This document shows positions 33,292 through 41,876 of a DNA stretch of 54,287 bases, in pieces. How positions within the stretch are numbered: the first letter of the stretch is position 1; each line of letters starts with the position of its first letter. Origin of the DNA: Salinimicrobium xinjiangense DSM 19287 (lineage in GTDB: Bacteria; Bacteroidota; Bacteroidia; Flavobacteriales; Flavobacteriaceae); contig NZ_KE384057.1 in NCBI RefSeq assembly GCF_000423585.1, forward strand, positions 1-54,287, in the 5' to 3' direction. A program made the position numbers and the translations under genes. A model generated the notes under the pieces. The model ran no database searches and was not told the DNA's origin. It saw nothing but the letters and a program-made list of their open reading frames with translations.

Positions 33292-33552
33292 TTAAGCAAG
33301 TGCTTTTTTAATCTTTTGAAATGACTTTTCAGCAGGGCTTTTCTTTTTCTCCCGGGTATCTATTCCGAAGAATTCATTAACAGGACAAACCCTTGTAATA
33401 GCACTTTCTGCTAAAAGTGTTCCGGTAACGATAGATGCTATTCCTCCAAGGCTACTTTTCTGTTTTTTTAGAAAAAAATAACCCAGAACCATAAGTCCGG
33501 GGCCAACCAAACTGCGTATCAATTGATCTTGTTTACCTACATTCTCTTTCAT
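33292..33552 (-). CDS. DUF2892 membrane protein
   Basis: An 86-aa protein with two transmembrane segments and the family-typical CPVNEFFGIDT near 56-66. DUF2892 modules are fused to rhodanese in YgaP and often accompany sulfur-transfer or oxidative-stress genes. It stands alone here, 43 bp upstream of the MFS gene and in the same direction. Confidence 0.88.
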   Translation of the reverse strand: MKENVGKQDQLIRSLVGPGLMVLGYFFLKKQKSSLGGIASIVTGTLLAESAITRVCPVNEFFGIDTREKKKSPAEKSFQKIKKALA

Positions 33553-33620
33553 GGTATTCTTTATTTTAAAGATGTTTCTTTAAGATACCAAAAATGCCGG
33601 AAATTACCAAGAATAAAGGA

Positions 33621-34070
33621 TTAATCCTGCGGAGCCAGGTCTCTGTTCTCCTGAAGATCTTCCGTCAGGTTCATTACTTTTCCAAATTTCTGAGAAGCTG
33701 TGATAAAACTGATAAAGCTGATCAATTCTGCTATTTCAGTTTCAGAAAAATACTCCTTCAAAAAACTGAAATGAGCTTCAGAAATCGATTGATGATCAAG
33801 AGCGAATAATTCAGCAAAAGCTGTGGCAGCCCGGATTCGCCGGTCTGCCTTATCGAACTGGGGTTTACCTGCTTTTACCATGCAGTATTCACAGCCATTT
33901 CCAAAGGCTAGTGTTCTTCTTACCTGTTCCAGTAAATTAGTGTCAAGAGAAGTTTCGGTGAAAAGAACTGTTTCCAGTTCATTCCATTTTTGAAGGACTG
34001 AGGAATTATGACCTATTAATTTTTCAAAGGGAGTATTTCCTGTTTCGGAGAAATTTATTCTTGTAGACAT
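33621..34070 (-). CDS. Carboxymuconolactone decarboxylase-family (AhpD-like) protein
   Basis: A 149-aa all-helical protein with the redox pair CEYC near 54-57 (NGCEYCMVKAG), as in AhpD, the reductase partner of peroxiredoxins. The second conserved histidine is not in the classical CxxCxxxH spacing, so peroxidase activity is uncertain. It may work with thiol-stress functions; it is not visibly cotranscribed with a peroxiredoxin. Confidence 0.87.
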   Translation of the reverse strand: MSTRINFSETGNTPFEKLIGHNSSVLQKWNELETVLFTETSLDTNLLEQVRRTLAFGNGCEYCMVKAGKPQFDKADRRIRAATAFAELFALDHQSISEAHFSFLKEYFSETEIAELISFISFITASQKFGKVMNLTEDLQENRDLAPQD

Positions 34071-34177
34071 TTTTTTCTTGAAAACCAGCTTTTGCTGGCA
34101 GCGACCAAATTAATGAATTCAATTTATTCCAAAACATATTGTTTTATAGTGCAACAGCCAGGTTAAATTCAACAGAA

Positions 34178-36376
34178 TTAATCTGAGAAATCTTTTTTCT
34201 CGTTAAGAAAGGCAATGACCTTCTCCCGCTGTCGTTTAAAAATTTCTTTTTCCTGCCTTAAATAGGGCTTCAGTTCTTCTTCTGAAAGTCGTAAGAAAAG
34301 ATCATTAAAAGTTCCGTAGACATAATGATGCTGATGAAGTTGACGATTTTCAAGTCTATTTTTAAGAAAAGCAATAGTTTTTTCCTTATTACCCAGCAAT
34401 CCTGAACAAGCAGCCAGGTGCCAGTCGTAAACAGTAGTTGTCCTATCATTTTCTTTTAATCTTTCTTCTGAATACTTGCAAACAGTATTCAAAAGTTGCA
34501 AAGCTTTTTCTCTTTTTCCCAGCTGCAAATAGGCGAGGGCGGCATAGTTTACAACGGCCAGATTTCGATTTGCGTAATTCGTAGTGTCCGGATTTAAAGC
34601 AATCGGATACCTTTGTTTTATTACCTCCAGGGCTTCTTTAGATTTTTTCATTTGTAGGAGTGCTGCTGTCATAGTTTCCAGGGCGCGATCTGAATGGATG
34701 CCTCCATTTTTGAGCTCATAATCACTGGTGTATTTAATTACCTGTTCATATTGCCCTTCCTCCATAAGCTTCTCTACCTTGGCGTAGTAGGAGTAAATAT
34801 TATTCGGGAAATTAGTACGCAGAATATTATAATATTTGTTTTTTAGTGAATCCAAACCCAGAGTGAGAGCATGTTGGTACAGGCCTTCATAAATCCATGC
34901 ATTTTTTTTATTTATTCCGTGTAGGGATTTGTACCCGGTTATAAATGCATCACCTATAAGTCCCTGGTTCATGGCTATAAGACTAAGACCATCATAGGCG
35001 GCCAAAAGCTCGGGCTCCAATTCAATAGCCTTCATAAAATGCTCTTTTGACATGGCGTAGTTTTCTTTGTAGAAATAATGCCAGCCAAAGTTGAGATTTA
35101 CTAAGGGAGACAGAGGATCCAACCTATAGGCTTTAGAAAGATTCCGGAATGCCTCTTCGGTTTTATTTTCGTTGAGAAGAGGCATGGCGATTTCAGCATA
35201 GATTTCACCATCTCCCGGTTTTAAAGATGATGCTAATTTATAAGCTGCCGTAGATAGGGAATAATTTTCGGATGCCCAATGGATTAATCCAAGGGCAGCG
35301 TATGCTTCCGGCAGATCCTTATTGAGTACCAAAGCCCAGTTTACCGCTTCCCTGCTGCGTTGCAACATTTCATTATTAGAAAGATTTCCGAAGATATTAA
35401 GAAGTACCAGAACACGTGCTTTTTTAGCATAGGCCAGGGCAAATTCTGGATCAAGTTCAATGGCCCTGTCATAGAATTCCATAGCTTTTTCCAGATCCTC
35501 AGGATTAAAACGTTGACTAACAGATCGGCCTTTCAAATAAAGCTGATAAGCTTCCACATTTTCTGTGGGTCTGCTGGGCAGGTTCTCTTTCTCCGACACC
35601 AGAATATGCACTTTTAAAGCCTGTAGTACCTCAAAAGCTATCTCATCCTGTATTTCAAAAATGTCATTTGCGGAAAAAGTTTTATCATATGTTTCTGTCC
35701 AGATGTGAAAACCATTATCTGCTTTAATAAGCTGGGCAGTAATTCGAAGATTGTTTCCGGCTTTTCGAACACTCCCTTCCAATAAGTGATTCACTCCCAA
35801 CGAATCCCCTATCTTTTTTAGATCCCGGTTCTCATTTTTGAATTGAAAAGAAGATGATCGCCCCGCAACCTGTACTCCTTCTACCTTAGCAAGAGAATTT
35901 AAAATTTGCTCGGAAATTCCATCTGCAAAATACTCCTGATCTTTTTCGGGACTGAAGTCGGCAAAAGGTAGAACGGCAATCGATGCTTTAACCTTGTCAT
36001 TTCCGGTATTTGAAAAAGTAGATTCTGCGAAGAAGACTCTCTCAGCACCCAGTAGTAGCAGTGCAACGGCCAAAAGTCCAATTATCCAGATATTTAGTTT
36101 GAGGCCTTTTTTAGCCGGAACTGTTCCATACGATGCTGCGGTGGTTCGGCGTAGGCCATCTGGAGTCATTTCAAAAGCCCAGGCAAAAATAAGAGCAATG
36201 GGAAATCCTGCTATAAGAATAATGATGAGCATTTTCATTACCCAGGCAGGAGCCGCAAAGGCATCGGTGGCAATAGAAAACACCTGTGCGATTAGCCATG
36301 CAGTAATGGCATAGACCGTCCCGACCTTATAAACATTTCTTCTTTTGAGTTCCTTAAAAAACGAAAAAAAGCCCAT
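34178..36376 (-). CDS. TPR protein with TolB/FlgO-like domain and membrane anchor
   Basis: A 732-aa protein. The N-terminal ELKRRNVYKVGTVYAITAWL and the following three hydrophobic segments (to about 70, and 92-110) match the anchor of adenylate-cyclase-associated TPR proteins. Next comes a FlgO/TolB-N-like module SIAVLPFADFSPEKDQEYFA near 132-151 through about 250, then at least eight TPRs from about 280 to 700. No cyclase, kinase or DNA-binding domain is present. Role unknown; a scaffold or signalling function is inferred. Confidence 0.85.
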   Translation of the reverse strand: MGFFSFFKELKRRNVYKVGTVYAITAWLIAQVFSIATDAFAAPAWVMKMLIIILIAGFPIALIFAWAFEMTPDGLRRTTAASYGTVPAKKGLKLNIWIIGLLAVALLLLGAERVFFAESTFSNTGNDKVKASIAVLPFADFSPEKDQEYFADGISEQILNSLAKVEGVQVAGRSSSFQFKNENRDLKKIGDSLGVNHLLEGSVRKAGNNLRITAQLIKADNGFHIWTETYDKTFSANDIFEIQDEIAFEVLQALKVHILVSEKENLPSRPTENVEAYQLYLKGRSVSQRFNPEDLEKAMEFYDRAIELDPEFALAYAKKARVLVLLNIFGNLSNNEMLQRSREAVNWALVLNKDLPEAYAALGLIHWASENYSLSTAAYKLASSLKPGDGEIYAEIAMPLLNENKTEEAFRNLSKAYRLDPLSPLVNLNFGWHYFYKENYAMSKEHFMKAIELEPELLAAYDGLSLIAMNQGLIGDAFITGYKSLHGINKKNAWIYEGLYQHALTLGLDSLKNKYYNILRTNFPNNIYSYYAKVEKLMEEGQYEQVIKYTSDYELKNGGIHSDRALETMTAALLQMKKSKEALEVIKQRYPIALNPDTTNYANRNLAVVNYAALAYLQLGKREKALQLLNTVCKYSEERLKENDRTTTVYDWHLAACSGLLGNKEKTIAFLKNRLENRQLHQHHYVYGTFNDLFLRLSEEELKPYLRQEKEIFKRQREKVIAFLNEKKDFSD

Positions 36377-36577
36377 TCAAAGTTTATTGATCAGGCTACA
36401 AGAGGTAGGGAATTACACCTGAAAATTTATAAAATATTAACTTGTTTCTTACAAATTAGGAAAATATTTACAGAATGCCAATTTTACTGGAGAAGTACTC
36501 TTTTTAGGGTTCTTAGAATACTTTGATTAATTTTATTGAAGTCCAAATGATTGGGTAGAAATATTTTATAAAGGGAT

Positions 36578-38044
36578 TTAATGAAACTCTCTTGCAGCAA
36601 CGAGATTTGCGTTCACTATATTTTTCGCCATTCCTTCAAAGACAAAAAAGTGAAAGGGGAGTACAGCATACCAGTAGAGGCGGCCTGCGAGACCTTTGGG
36701 TCTAAAAGTGGCCGTTTGCTGAAGAAAATGTTCTCCATTTTTTTCTGCAATTTTGAATTCCAGCCAGGCTTCGCCCGGTAATTTCATTTCGGCGTAAAGA
36801 AGGAGTCGGCGGTTCTTTTTATCGGCAGCCAAAACCCTCCAAAAATCGAGTGTATCGCCTGTGTTAATTTTATTTGGATGTGTTCTTCCCCGTCTTAATC
36901 CTACCCCTCCAACCATCTTGTCCATAAAGCCGCGGATTTTCCATAACCTGCTGCCATAGTACCAGCCCTGCTTTCCGCCAATGGACCAAATGTTCTTAAG
37001 AACCTGGTCGGGGTCTCCATAGATCTTTTTTTCTCTTCGATCTACCAGGCAACCGTCTGTGGGTATATTTATATGCTCCAATAGGGAATTATCTGCATAG
37101 CTGGAAGCTAAAGAATCTTTCCAGCTGGAGATCACACTGTTCTGGTCGATCTTCTGAAAGGCTAGTTGCACAGCTTCCTTATAAGAGATTGCCTTAATTC
37201 CAAGCTTTTCTCCCAGATTGTTATCCTTTGCAATGACTTCGATCTTCATACTATCAACCAGGTTTACTGCCAGTTTATAAGAGGTTGATGTGACAAAATA
37301 TAACCAATACGAGGAGAGGCGGGGAGTCATTACGGGCACGGTAATTACCCTGCGCTTAAAGCCGCGGACTTCTGCAAATTGCAACATCATTTCCTTATAG
37401 GTGAGTACGTCGGGACCGCCAATGTCATAGGATTTGTTGAAGGTGTCCTCCCGCAGGAGAACTCCCGAAAGATATTCCAGCACATTTCTTATGGCTATCG
37501 GCTGACTTTTGGTATTGACCCATCTGGGAGTGATCATTACCGGTAATTTCTCGACCAGGTCCCTTATGATCTCAAAAGAGGCACTCCCGGATCCCACAAT
37601 TATTCCGGCCTTTAAGGCAGTTAAGGGAATTTTTCTATTGCCAAGGATCTCTTCCACATTTTTTCTGGAAGAAAGGTGTTTTGATAGCTCTTCCTCATTA
37701 GTTATGCCGGTGAGATAGATTAATTGCTTTACGGAAGTAGGCTCCACAAGTTTCAGGAAGTTTTTAGCAGATGTTTCTTCCATTTCGGCAAAATCCCCTG
37801 TTCCCGCACTCATGGAATGAATAAGGTAATAAGCAGCGTCTATATCTTTGATCTCTTCGGAAGAAGGCAGATCTTTAAGGAAATCTACTTCAAAAACATT
37901 GACCTTAGGATTGGCATACATGCCTTCTGTAGGGAATCGATTTCTGTCCCTTACACAACAAACGACCTCATGTCCCTGATCAAGCAAGACCGGAAGCAAT
38001 CGCTTCCCAATGTATCCTGTAGCCCCTGTGAGTAAAATTTTCAT
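36578..38044 (-). CDS. NAD(P)-binding SDR-type protein with C-terminal DUF2867
   Basis: A 488-aa fusion: an atypical (extended) SDR of the NmrA/YwnB type with GATGYIGKRLLP near 6-17, and DUF2867 (about 320-480: GSRLWKIRGFMDKMVGG, GDTLDFWRVL). The pairing is a known Bacteroidota and actinobacterial architecture of unknown reaction. The reading frame begins with a TTG at 38050, but the ATG at 38044 (MKILLTGATG) is the better start. Confidence 0.9.
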   Translation of the reverse strand: MKILLTGATGYIGKRLLPVLLDQGHEVVCCVRDRNRFPTEGMYANPKVNVFEVDFLKDLPSSEEIKDIDAAYYLIHSMSAGTGDFAEMEETSAKNFLKLVEPTSVKQLIYLTGITNEEELSKHLSSRKNVEEILGNRKIPLTALKAGIIVGSGSASFEIIRDLVEKLPVMITPRWVNTKSQPIAIRNVLEYLSGVLLREDTFNKSYDIGGPDVLTYKEMMLQFAEVRGFKRRVITVPVMTPRLSSYWLYFVTSTSYKLAVNLVDSMKIEVIAKDNNLGEKLGIKAISYKEAVQLAFQKIDQNSVISSWKDSLASSYADNSLLEHINIPTDGCLVDRREKKIYGDPDQVLKNIWSIGGKQGWYYGSRLWKIRGFMDKMVGGVGLRRGRTHPNKINTGDTLDFWRVLAADKKNRRLLLYAEMKLPGEAWLEFKIAEKNGEHFLQQTATFRPKGLAGRLYWYAVLPFHFFVFEGMAKNIVNANLVAAREFH

Positions 38045-38147
38045 AGTCAACTTTTTTTATGCGTTCACTAACCACTACAAGTTAGGGAATAACAGGTGAA
38101 AAATGCAGAAGCTAAACTCTTTAAACCAATTGAGAAATAGAGAATTT

Positions 38148-39545
38148 CTACTCCTTCACGGCCTGCATCATTTCCTGCAAGTCGGATTTTTCAAAAAGCT
38201 GACCTTTGGCCATAATCGCTTTTACTTCTCTTAGGTGTTCAATGTCCTGAAATGGATTTTTCTCCAGTATCAGGATATCTGCCACCTTGCCGCTTTCTAT
38301 GCTGCCGTAGTACTCTTCCAGTTCAAAGAAGGCAGGTCCGTTAACGACCGAGGTTTTTAAAGCTTCTGTTGGTGTAAGCCCTGTAGCCACTAATCTTTCC
38401 AGTTCATTTTGTAATGAACCTCCGGGATAAACGTATGAGTTAAAAGCGCCGCAGTCTGAACCTGCCAAAAGCGGAACTCCGGCATCAAACATTGGTTTTG
38501 TCATCTCATCTGAGATTTGTCCCATCTTCTCCCGCATGGTACTACCGGCAGCTCTTGCTCTTTTAGCACCTTCAATTCTTCCGCGGTAGGTCTCTTTTAT
38601 GCCGCTCCCCATGTAGGTAAGTAAAGTATCCCGGCTGTGATCTACATCCAGCATTTCGGCAAGTGTTTTCCCAATGTGAAGGGTAGGGGTGATGTATACC
38701 TTTTTTTCCTTCAGCTTTGCGTATACCCGTTGTGCCAGATCGGGATCATAGGAGTCAATGATCTCGTTCATCATTCCGTAAGTGGGATTGACCTGCGTAA
38801 GGCTGTCCGCTTTTGGAGAACAGGCTTTGAGCACGTAATAAAGATGTTCTGAACCGGCGAGCCCAAGATCCACAGCTTTCATAAAGTCGGCTGTCATAGG
38901 CATATGGCCCGTGGTTTTGTAACCTCTTTCTTCGGCAGCCGTGATAATTCCGTAGAAAACATCTTCAGAAAGGCTACCATCATACACTTTCACAAAATCT
39001 ACATCCAGGCGATCCAGGGAATCCAGTGCCGCCGGAATATCTTCCCTTGTTGCCACTTCGATAGAACCCGGCCATGCAGGTGATGGACCATCGAGTTTTG
39101 GTCCTGAGGTGAAAATGGCAGGTCCATTTAATTGTCTATTTTTTATTTCTTTTCTCCATTCCAGAAGACTGGGAGTAATGTCTCCTCCTGCATCCCTTAC
39201 TGTGGTAACTCCATAAGCAAGAAAAAGCGGTAACAGGTTTTTGTTTTCCTGTATCAGGGTATCCCCGCCCCTAAAGTGTACGTGCATATCCCATAAGCCG
39301 GGCATGACAAAGGCATTTTGGGCATCAATAAACCGGGCTGCCTCAAATTGATCTTCGCTGTCCATGCTTTCAACTGCCCGGATAGTATCTCCCGAAATGG
39401 CTATTAAACGTCCAGGGGTTTCTTCACCGGTTTCTACGTCGAGTACAGTGGCATTAAGGATAAGTATATCTGCAGGTTCTTTTTCTGAATTACAGGAGGT
39501 GCAAAGAAAGATACTGCATAGGGTGGCAAAAAGGGCTTTTTTCAT
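38148..39545 (-). CDS. Amidohydrolase-family lipoprotein
   Basis: A 465-aa exported metal-dependent hydrolase. Lipobox LCTSC (Cys18). Seen: GLWDMHVHF near 87-95 (two metal-binding His), a conserved Lys in FVKVYDG, HMPM and SEHLYYV histidines, and AGSDCGAF with the catalytic Asp. It belongs to the imidazolonepropionase/prolidase-like amidohydrolases that act on cyclic amides or dipeptides outside the cytoplasm; the substrate is unknown. Start of a possible three-gene group with mgsA upstream. Confidence 0.9.
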   Translation of the reverse strand: MKKALFATLCSIFLCTSCNSEKEPADILILNATVLDVETGEETPGRLIAISGDTIRAVESMDSEDQFEAARFIDAQNAFVMPGLWDMHVHFRGGDTLIQENKNLLPLFLAYGVTTVRDAGGDITPSLLEWRKEIKNRQLNGPAIFTSGPKLDGPSPAWPGSIEVATREDIPAALDSLDRLDVDFVKVYDGSLSEDVFYGIITAAEERGYKTTGHMPMTADFMKAVDLGLAGSEHLYYVLKACSPKADSLTQVNPTYGMMNEIIDSYDPDLAQRVYAKLKEKKVYITPTLHIGKTLAEMLDVDHSRDTLLTYMGSGIKETYRGRIEGAKRARAAGSTMREKMGQISDEMTKPMFDAGVPLLAGSDCGAFNSYVYPGGSLQNELERLVATGLTPTEALKTSVVNGPAFFELEEYYGSIESGKVADILILEKNPFQDIEHLREVKAIMAKGQLFEKSDLQEMMQAVKE

Positions 39546-39560
39546 GCTTGTTTTTTAATT

Positions 39561-39938
39561 CTATTTTTCCTGGTCTTTTTCGTCCAAAATTAGAAGATCG
39601 GCCGAGGCTCTGTTAAGGGCGATAGGAATGTTGTTTATCACGGCAGTTCTTATTAGCGTCTGAATATCGTGTTCATGCCCGTGAGGAGTTTCGGCATCTA
39701 TGAAAAAGATGATCATCTGCACCTCTCCCTGAAGGATCTTTGCGGCAAGGAGAATGTCACCACCACTGGGTCCATGTCCAAAGCCGGTAACCTTTATATC
39801 CAGCATGTCGCTAAGCAACTTGGAGGTATTACTGGTTCCAATTAATTTATATTTTAACAGGGCATCTTTATGTACTTTAGCCCAGTTAAGAAGATCGGTT
39901 TTTCGGCTGTTGTGAGCGATTAGCGCAATTGTGTTCAT
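39561..39938 (-). CDS. mgsA: Methylglyoxal synthase
   Basis: Converts dihydroxyacetone phosphate to methylglyoxal and phosphate, a bypass relieving sugar-phosphate stress. The 125-aa protein, shorter than the 152-aa E. coli enzyme, keeps the phosphate motif GTSNTSK, GHGPSGGD with catalytic Asp61, FFID with Asp81 and PHGHEHD (His86, Asp91). It lies 15 bp upstream of the amidohydrolase gene and 10 bp downstream of a DUF2255 gene, so the three are likely cotranscribed. Confidence 0.94.
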   Translation of the reverse strand: MNTIALIAHNSRKTDLLNWAKVHKDALLKYKLIGTSNTSKLLSDMLDIKVTGFGHGPSGGDILLAAKILQGEVQMIIFFIDAETPHGHEHDIQTLIRTAVINNIPIALNRASADLLILDEKDQEK

Positions 39939-39948
39939 GTTTTAAACT

Positions 39949-40338
39949 TTAATTTTGGTCTATAAAAAATTCCATGGTATAGTCAGCATATTCAGGCTTA
40001 GTAATGCCATCGGAATAATAAATATTCTCGGGCTGAGCATATCTCTTTCGGTAAGCATGGTCAATTTTTTCCTGAAGTGGATCATTGGCCGGAAGTTTTT
40101 TGCCAAGGATATTTATAACAGTTTCTCCGTACTGAATTTGACCGATTCCGGTGGTAAGAAATGTGGTATACCAGCTTTTAATACTTTTATTCCAGCTTCT
40201 CGAGAAGTAGCGTCCTTCTACTTCCACCATCCAAATTTTCAGAAAACCGGGTCGTTCCCGTCCACCTTTTATTCCAATGTGGTTATTCTGTTTAAGATAT
40301 TCATTAAAATCTAAAGGGAAGGATCCTGTCGCTGTCAT
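39949..40338 (-). CDS. DUF2255 family protein
   Basis: A 129-aa soluble protein matching the DUF2255 pattern (GRERPGFLKIWMVEVEGRYF near 26-45 and the C-terminal EYADYTMEFF). Function unknown. It probably heads the transcript containing mgsA and the amidohydrolase gene. Confidence 0.85.
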   Translation of the reverse strand: MTATGSFPLDFNEYLKQNNHIGIKGGRERPGFLKIWMVEVEGRYFSRSWNKSIKSWYTTFLTTGIGQIQYGETVINILGKKLPANDPLQEKIDHAYRKRYAQPENIYYSDGITKPEYADYTMEFFIDQN

Positions 40339-40481
40339 ATTTGTTTAGTTGTCTGTAAAATTAAAGAAATAAGGCAAAGCAGAAGAATATACTCCTTAGA
40401 AAAGTGACAATAATTGAACTGACAGATCCAATGAACTCTTTTGAGAAAGTTTTAAGAATGTAATTATTAAATTTAGGGGCT

Positions 40482-41246
40482 ATGATAGAAATCTCACCCA
40501 ATGAAGTAAATACACCGGGAATCCTGCTAGTCTATGCTGCAATATTTTTTATAGCGATTCTCTTTAGATATTTTGTAGCTGCCGGAATATTCTACTATTA
40601 CTATTATGTTAAGAATTTTTCCAGGTATGACAAAAGACGGCTGAGTAAAAGGCTGGCAGATAAAAAGCAGCTTAAGAATGAGATTGTCTGGAGCATAAAA
40701 TCCTCAGCAATATTTGCTCTTGTTGGTGCAGGGACCTACTGGTTGTGGTTAAAAGGTTATACTGCTGTTTATTTGGATCCCTCCCGGTATGGGTACTGGT
40801 ATTTGCCCGTAAGCCTTTTGATCATCCTGTTTATTCATGAAACTTATTATTACTGGGTGCACAGGTGGATGCATCATCCAAAAGTTTTCAGGATAGTTCA
40901 TAAGGTTCACCATGACAGCAGGATTCCTACACCCTGGACCGCTTTTTCCTTTCATCCCTGGGAAAGTCTCATTGAGGCTTTGATCCTTCCTTTAATCCTT
41001 CTATTTTTGCCCGTGAACATTTATGTTCTGGGATTCTACCTTTTGATCATGACTGTTAGCAGTGTGGTGAATCATCTTGATATAGAGATCTACCCGCTGT
41101 GGTTCCAAAAAAGCAAATTTGGAAAGCTCTTTATTGGTGCTACACACCATCATCATCATCATACGGAATTTATGACCAATTACGGACTCTATTTTACTTT
41201 CTGGGATAAATGGATGGCCACAGAGAGTAGAAAAATGAAGGATTGA
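40482..41246 (+). CDS. Sterol desaturase/fatty-acid hydroxylase family membrane enzyme
   Basis: A 254-aa integral membrane di-iron enzyme. Eight His-containing motifs cluster as HETYYYWVHRWMHH near 119-132, HKVHHDS near 139-145 and THHHHHH near 224-230, in the order typical for C-5 sterol desaturases and fatty-acid or carotenoid hydroxylases. About four transmembrane segments. The lipid substrate is not known. A TAAATTTA box at 40468-40475 may be its -7 element. Its stop codon abuts the stop of the next, convergent gene. Confidence 0.92.
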   Translation: MIEISPNEVNTPGILLVYAAIFFIAILFRYFVAAGIFYYYYYVKNFSRYDKRRLSKRLADKKQLKNEIVWSIKSSAIFALVGAGTYWLWLKGYTAVYLDPSRYGYWYLPVSLLIILFIHETYYYWVHRWMHHPKVFRIVHKVHHDSRIPTPWTAFSFHPWESLIEALILPLILLFLPVNIYVLGFYLLIMTVSSVVNHLDIEIYPLWFQKSKFGKLFIGATHHHHHHTEFMTNYGLYFTFWDKWMATESRKMKD

Positions 41247-41774
41247 TTACTGAAGTTTACTAAAAACTATTTTTTCTGAAAAGAGATTCTTTCTTAAGAG
41301 TCTGCGGAATTGTTTATCTGTAGGACGAATCAGGTAGTGATCAAATTTTCCATCCTCGGTCCATTTCTCCTTCACAGAAGATGGGGACTGCCTGAGATCG
41401 AGGATTAACTGCTCAGATCTATCGTCCAGGATTGCATAATGTACTTTTATCTTTTGTCGGGCCACTTTTAGAGGGAAGACATCCCAACCTTTTTCATCTT
41501 CAATATTGAGAATATAATAGCGCTTAACTTTTTTTAAAACGGCATTTGAAGATGGAAGTTTAGCCTCAAAATCGACTTCCGGTCCACTACTATACTTGAA
41601 AGAGTGTTTCTGAATATGAAGCGTGTCGCCATCATTAGAAACAAAAAATCCGTTCATTTTTGGAGGGAACTCAGATAATGAAGGCGCAGCTATCGGTTGC
41701 GGTTCTTCAAATTTCACTGCTGTACAGGAGCTAAAAAGAACTGAAATTACGAGAAAAAGGAGGAACTTTTTCAT
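41247..41774 (-). CDS. Lipoprotein of unknown function
   Basis: A 175-aa exported protein with signal peptide and lipobox FSSC (Cys about 17). The remainder has no recognised domain; it looks alpha/beta with conserved VFPLKVARQKIKV-type basic stretch. The frame is open to a TTG at 41783, but the ATG at 41774 (MKKFLLF) gives the correct signal peptide. Its stop codon is directly adjacent to that of the convergent desaturase gene. Confidence 0.75.
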   Translation of the reverse strand: MKKFLLFLVISVLFSSCTAVKFEEPQPIAAPSLSEFPPKMNGFFVSNDGDTLHIQKHSFKYSSGPEVDFEAKLPSSNAVLKKVKRYYILNIEDEKGWDVFPLKVARQKIKVHYAILDDRSEQLILDLRQSPSSVKEKWTEDGKFDHYLIRPTDKQFRRLLRKNLFSEKIVFSKLQ

Positions 41775-41876
41775 GAGTAGCAAGATTGATCACTGTTCTA
41801 CTATAAATTTACGATTTTAGGAGATAAGGAGCCGAAAAGAGAAGGTCTTTTATCTAAAGAATTTTAAATGAGGAAA

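Noticed and set aside
8831-36391. Identical 14-mer AAAGTTTATTGATC at 8831-8844 and 36378-36391
   Set aside because: Only two copies, A/T-rich, different contexts; not enough to claim a shared regulator.
41150-41162. Run of histidine codons in the desaturase
   Set aside because: It is the third His box of the di-iron family (THHHHHH), not a tag or an artefact.
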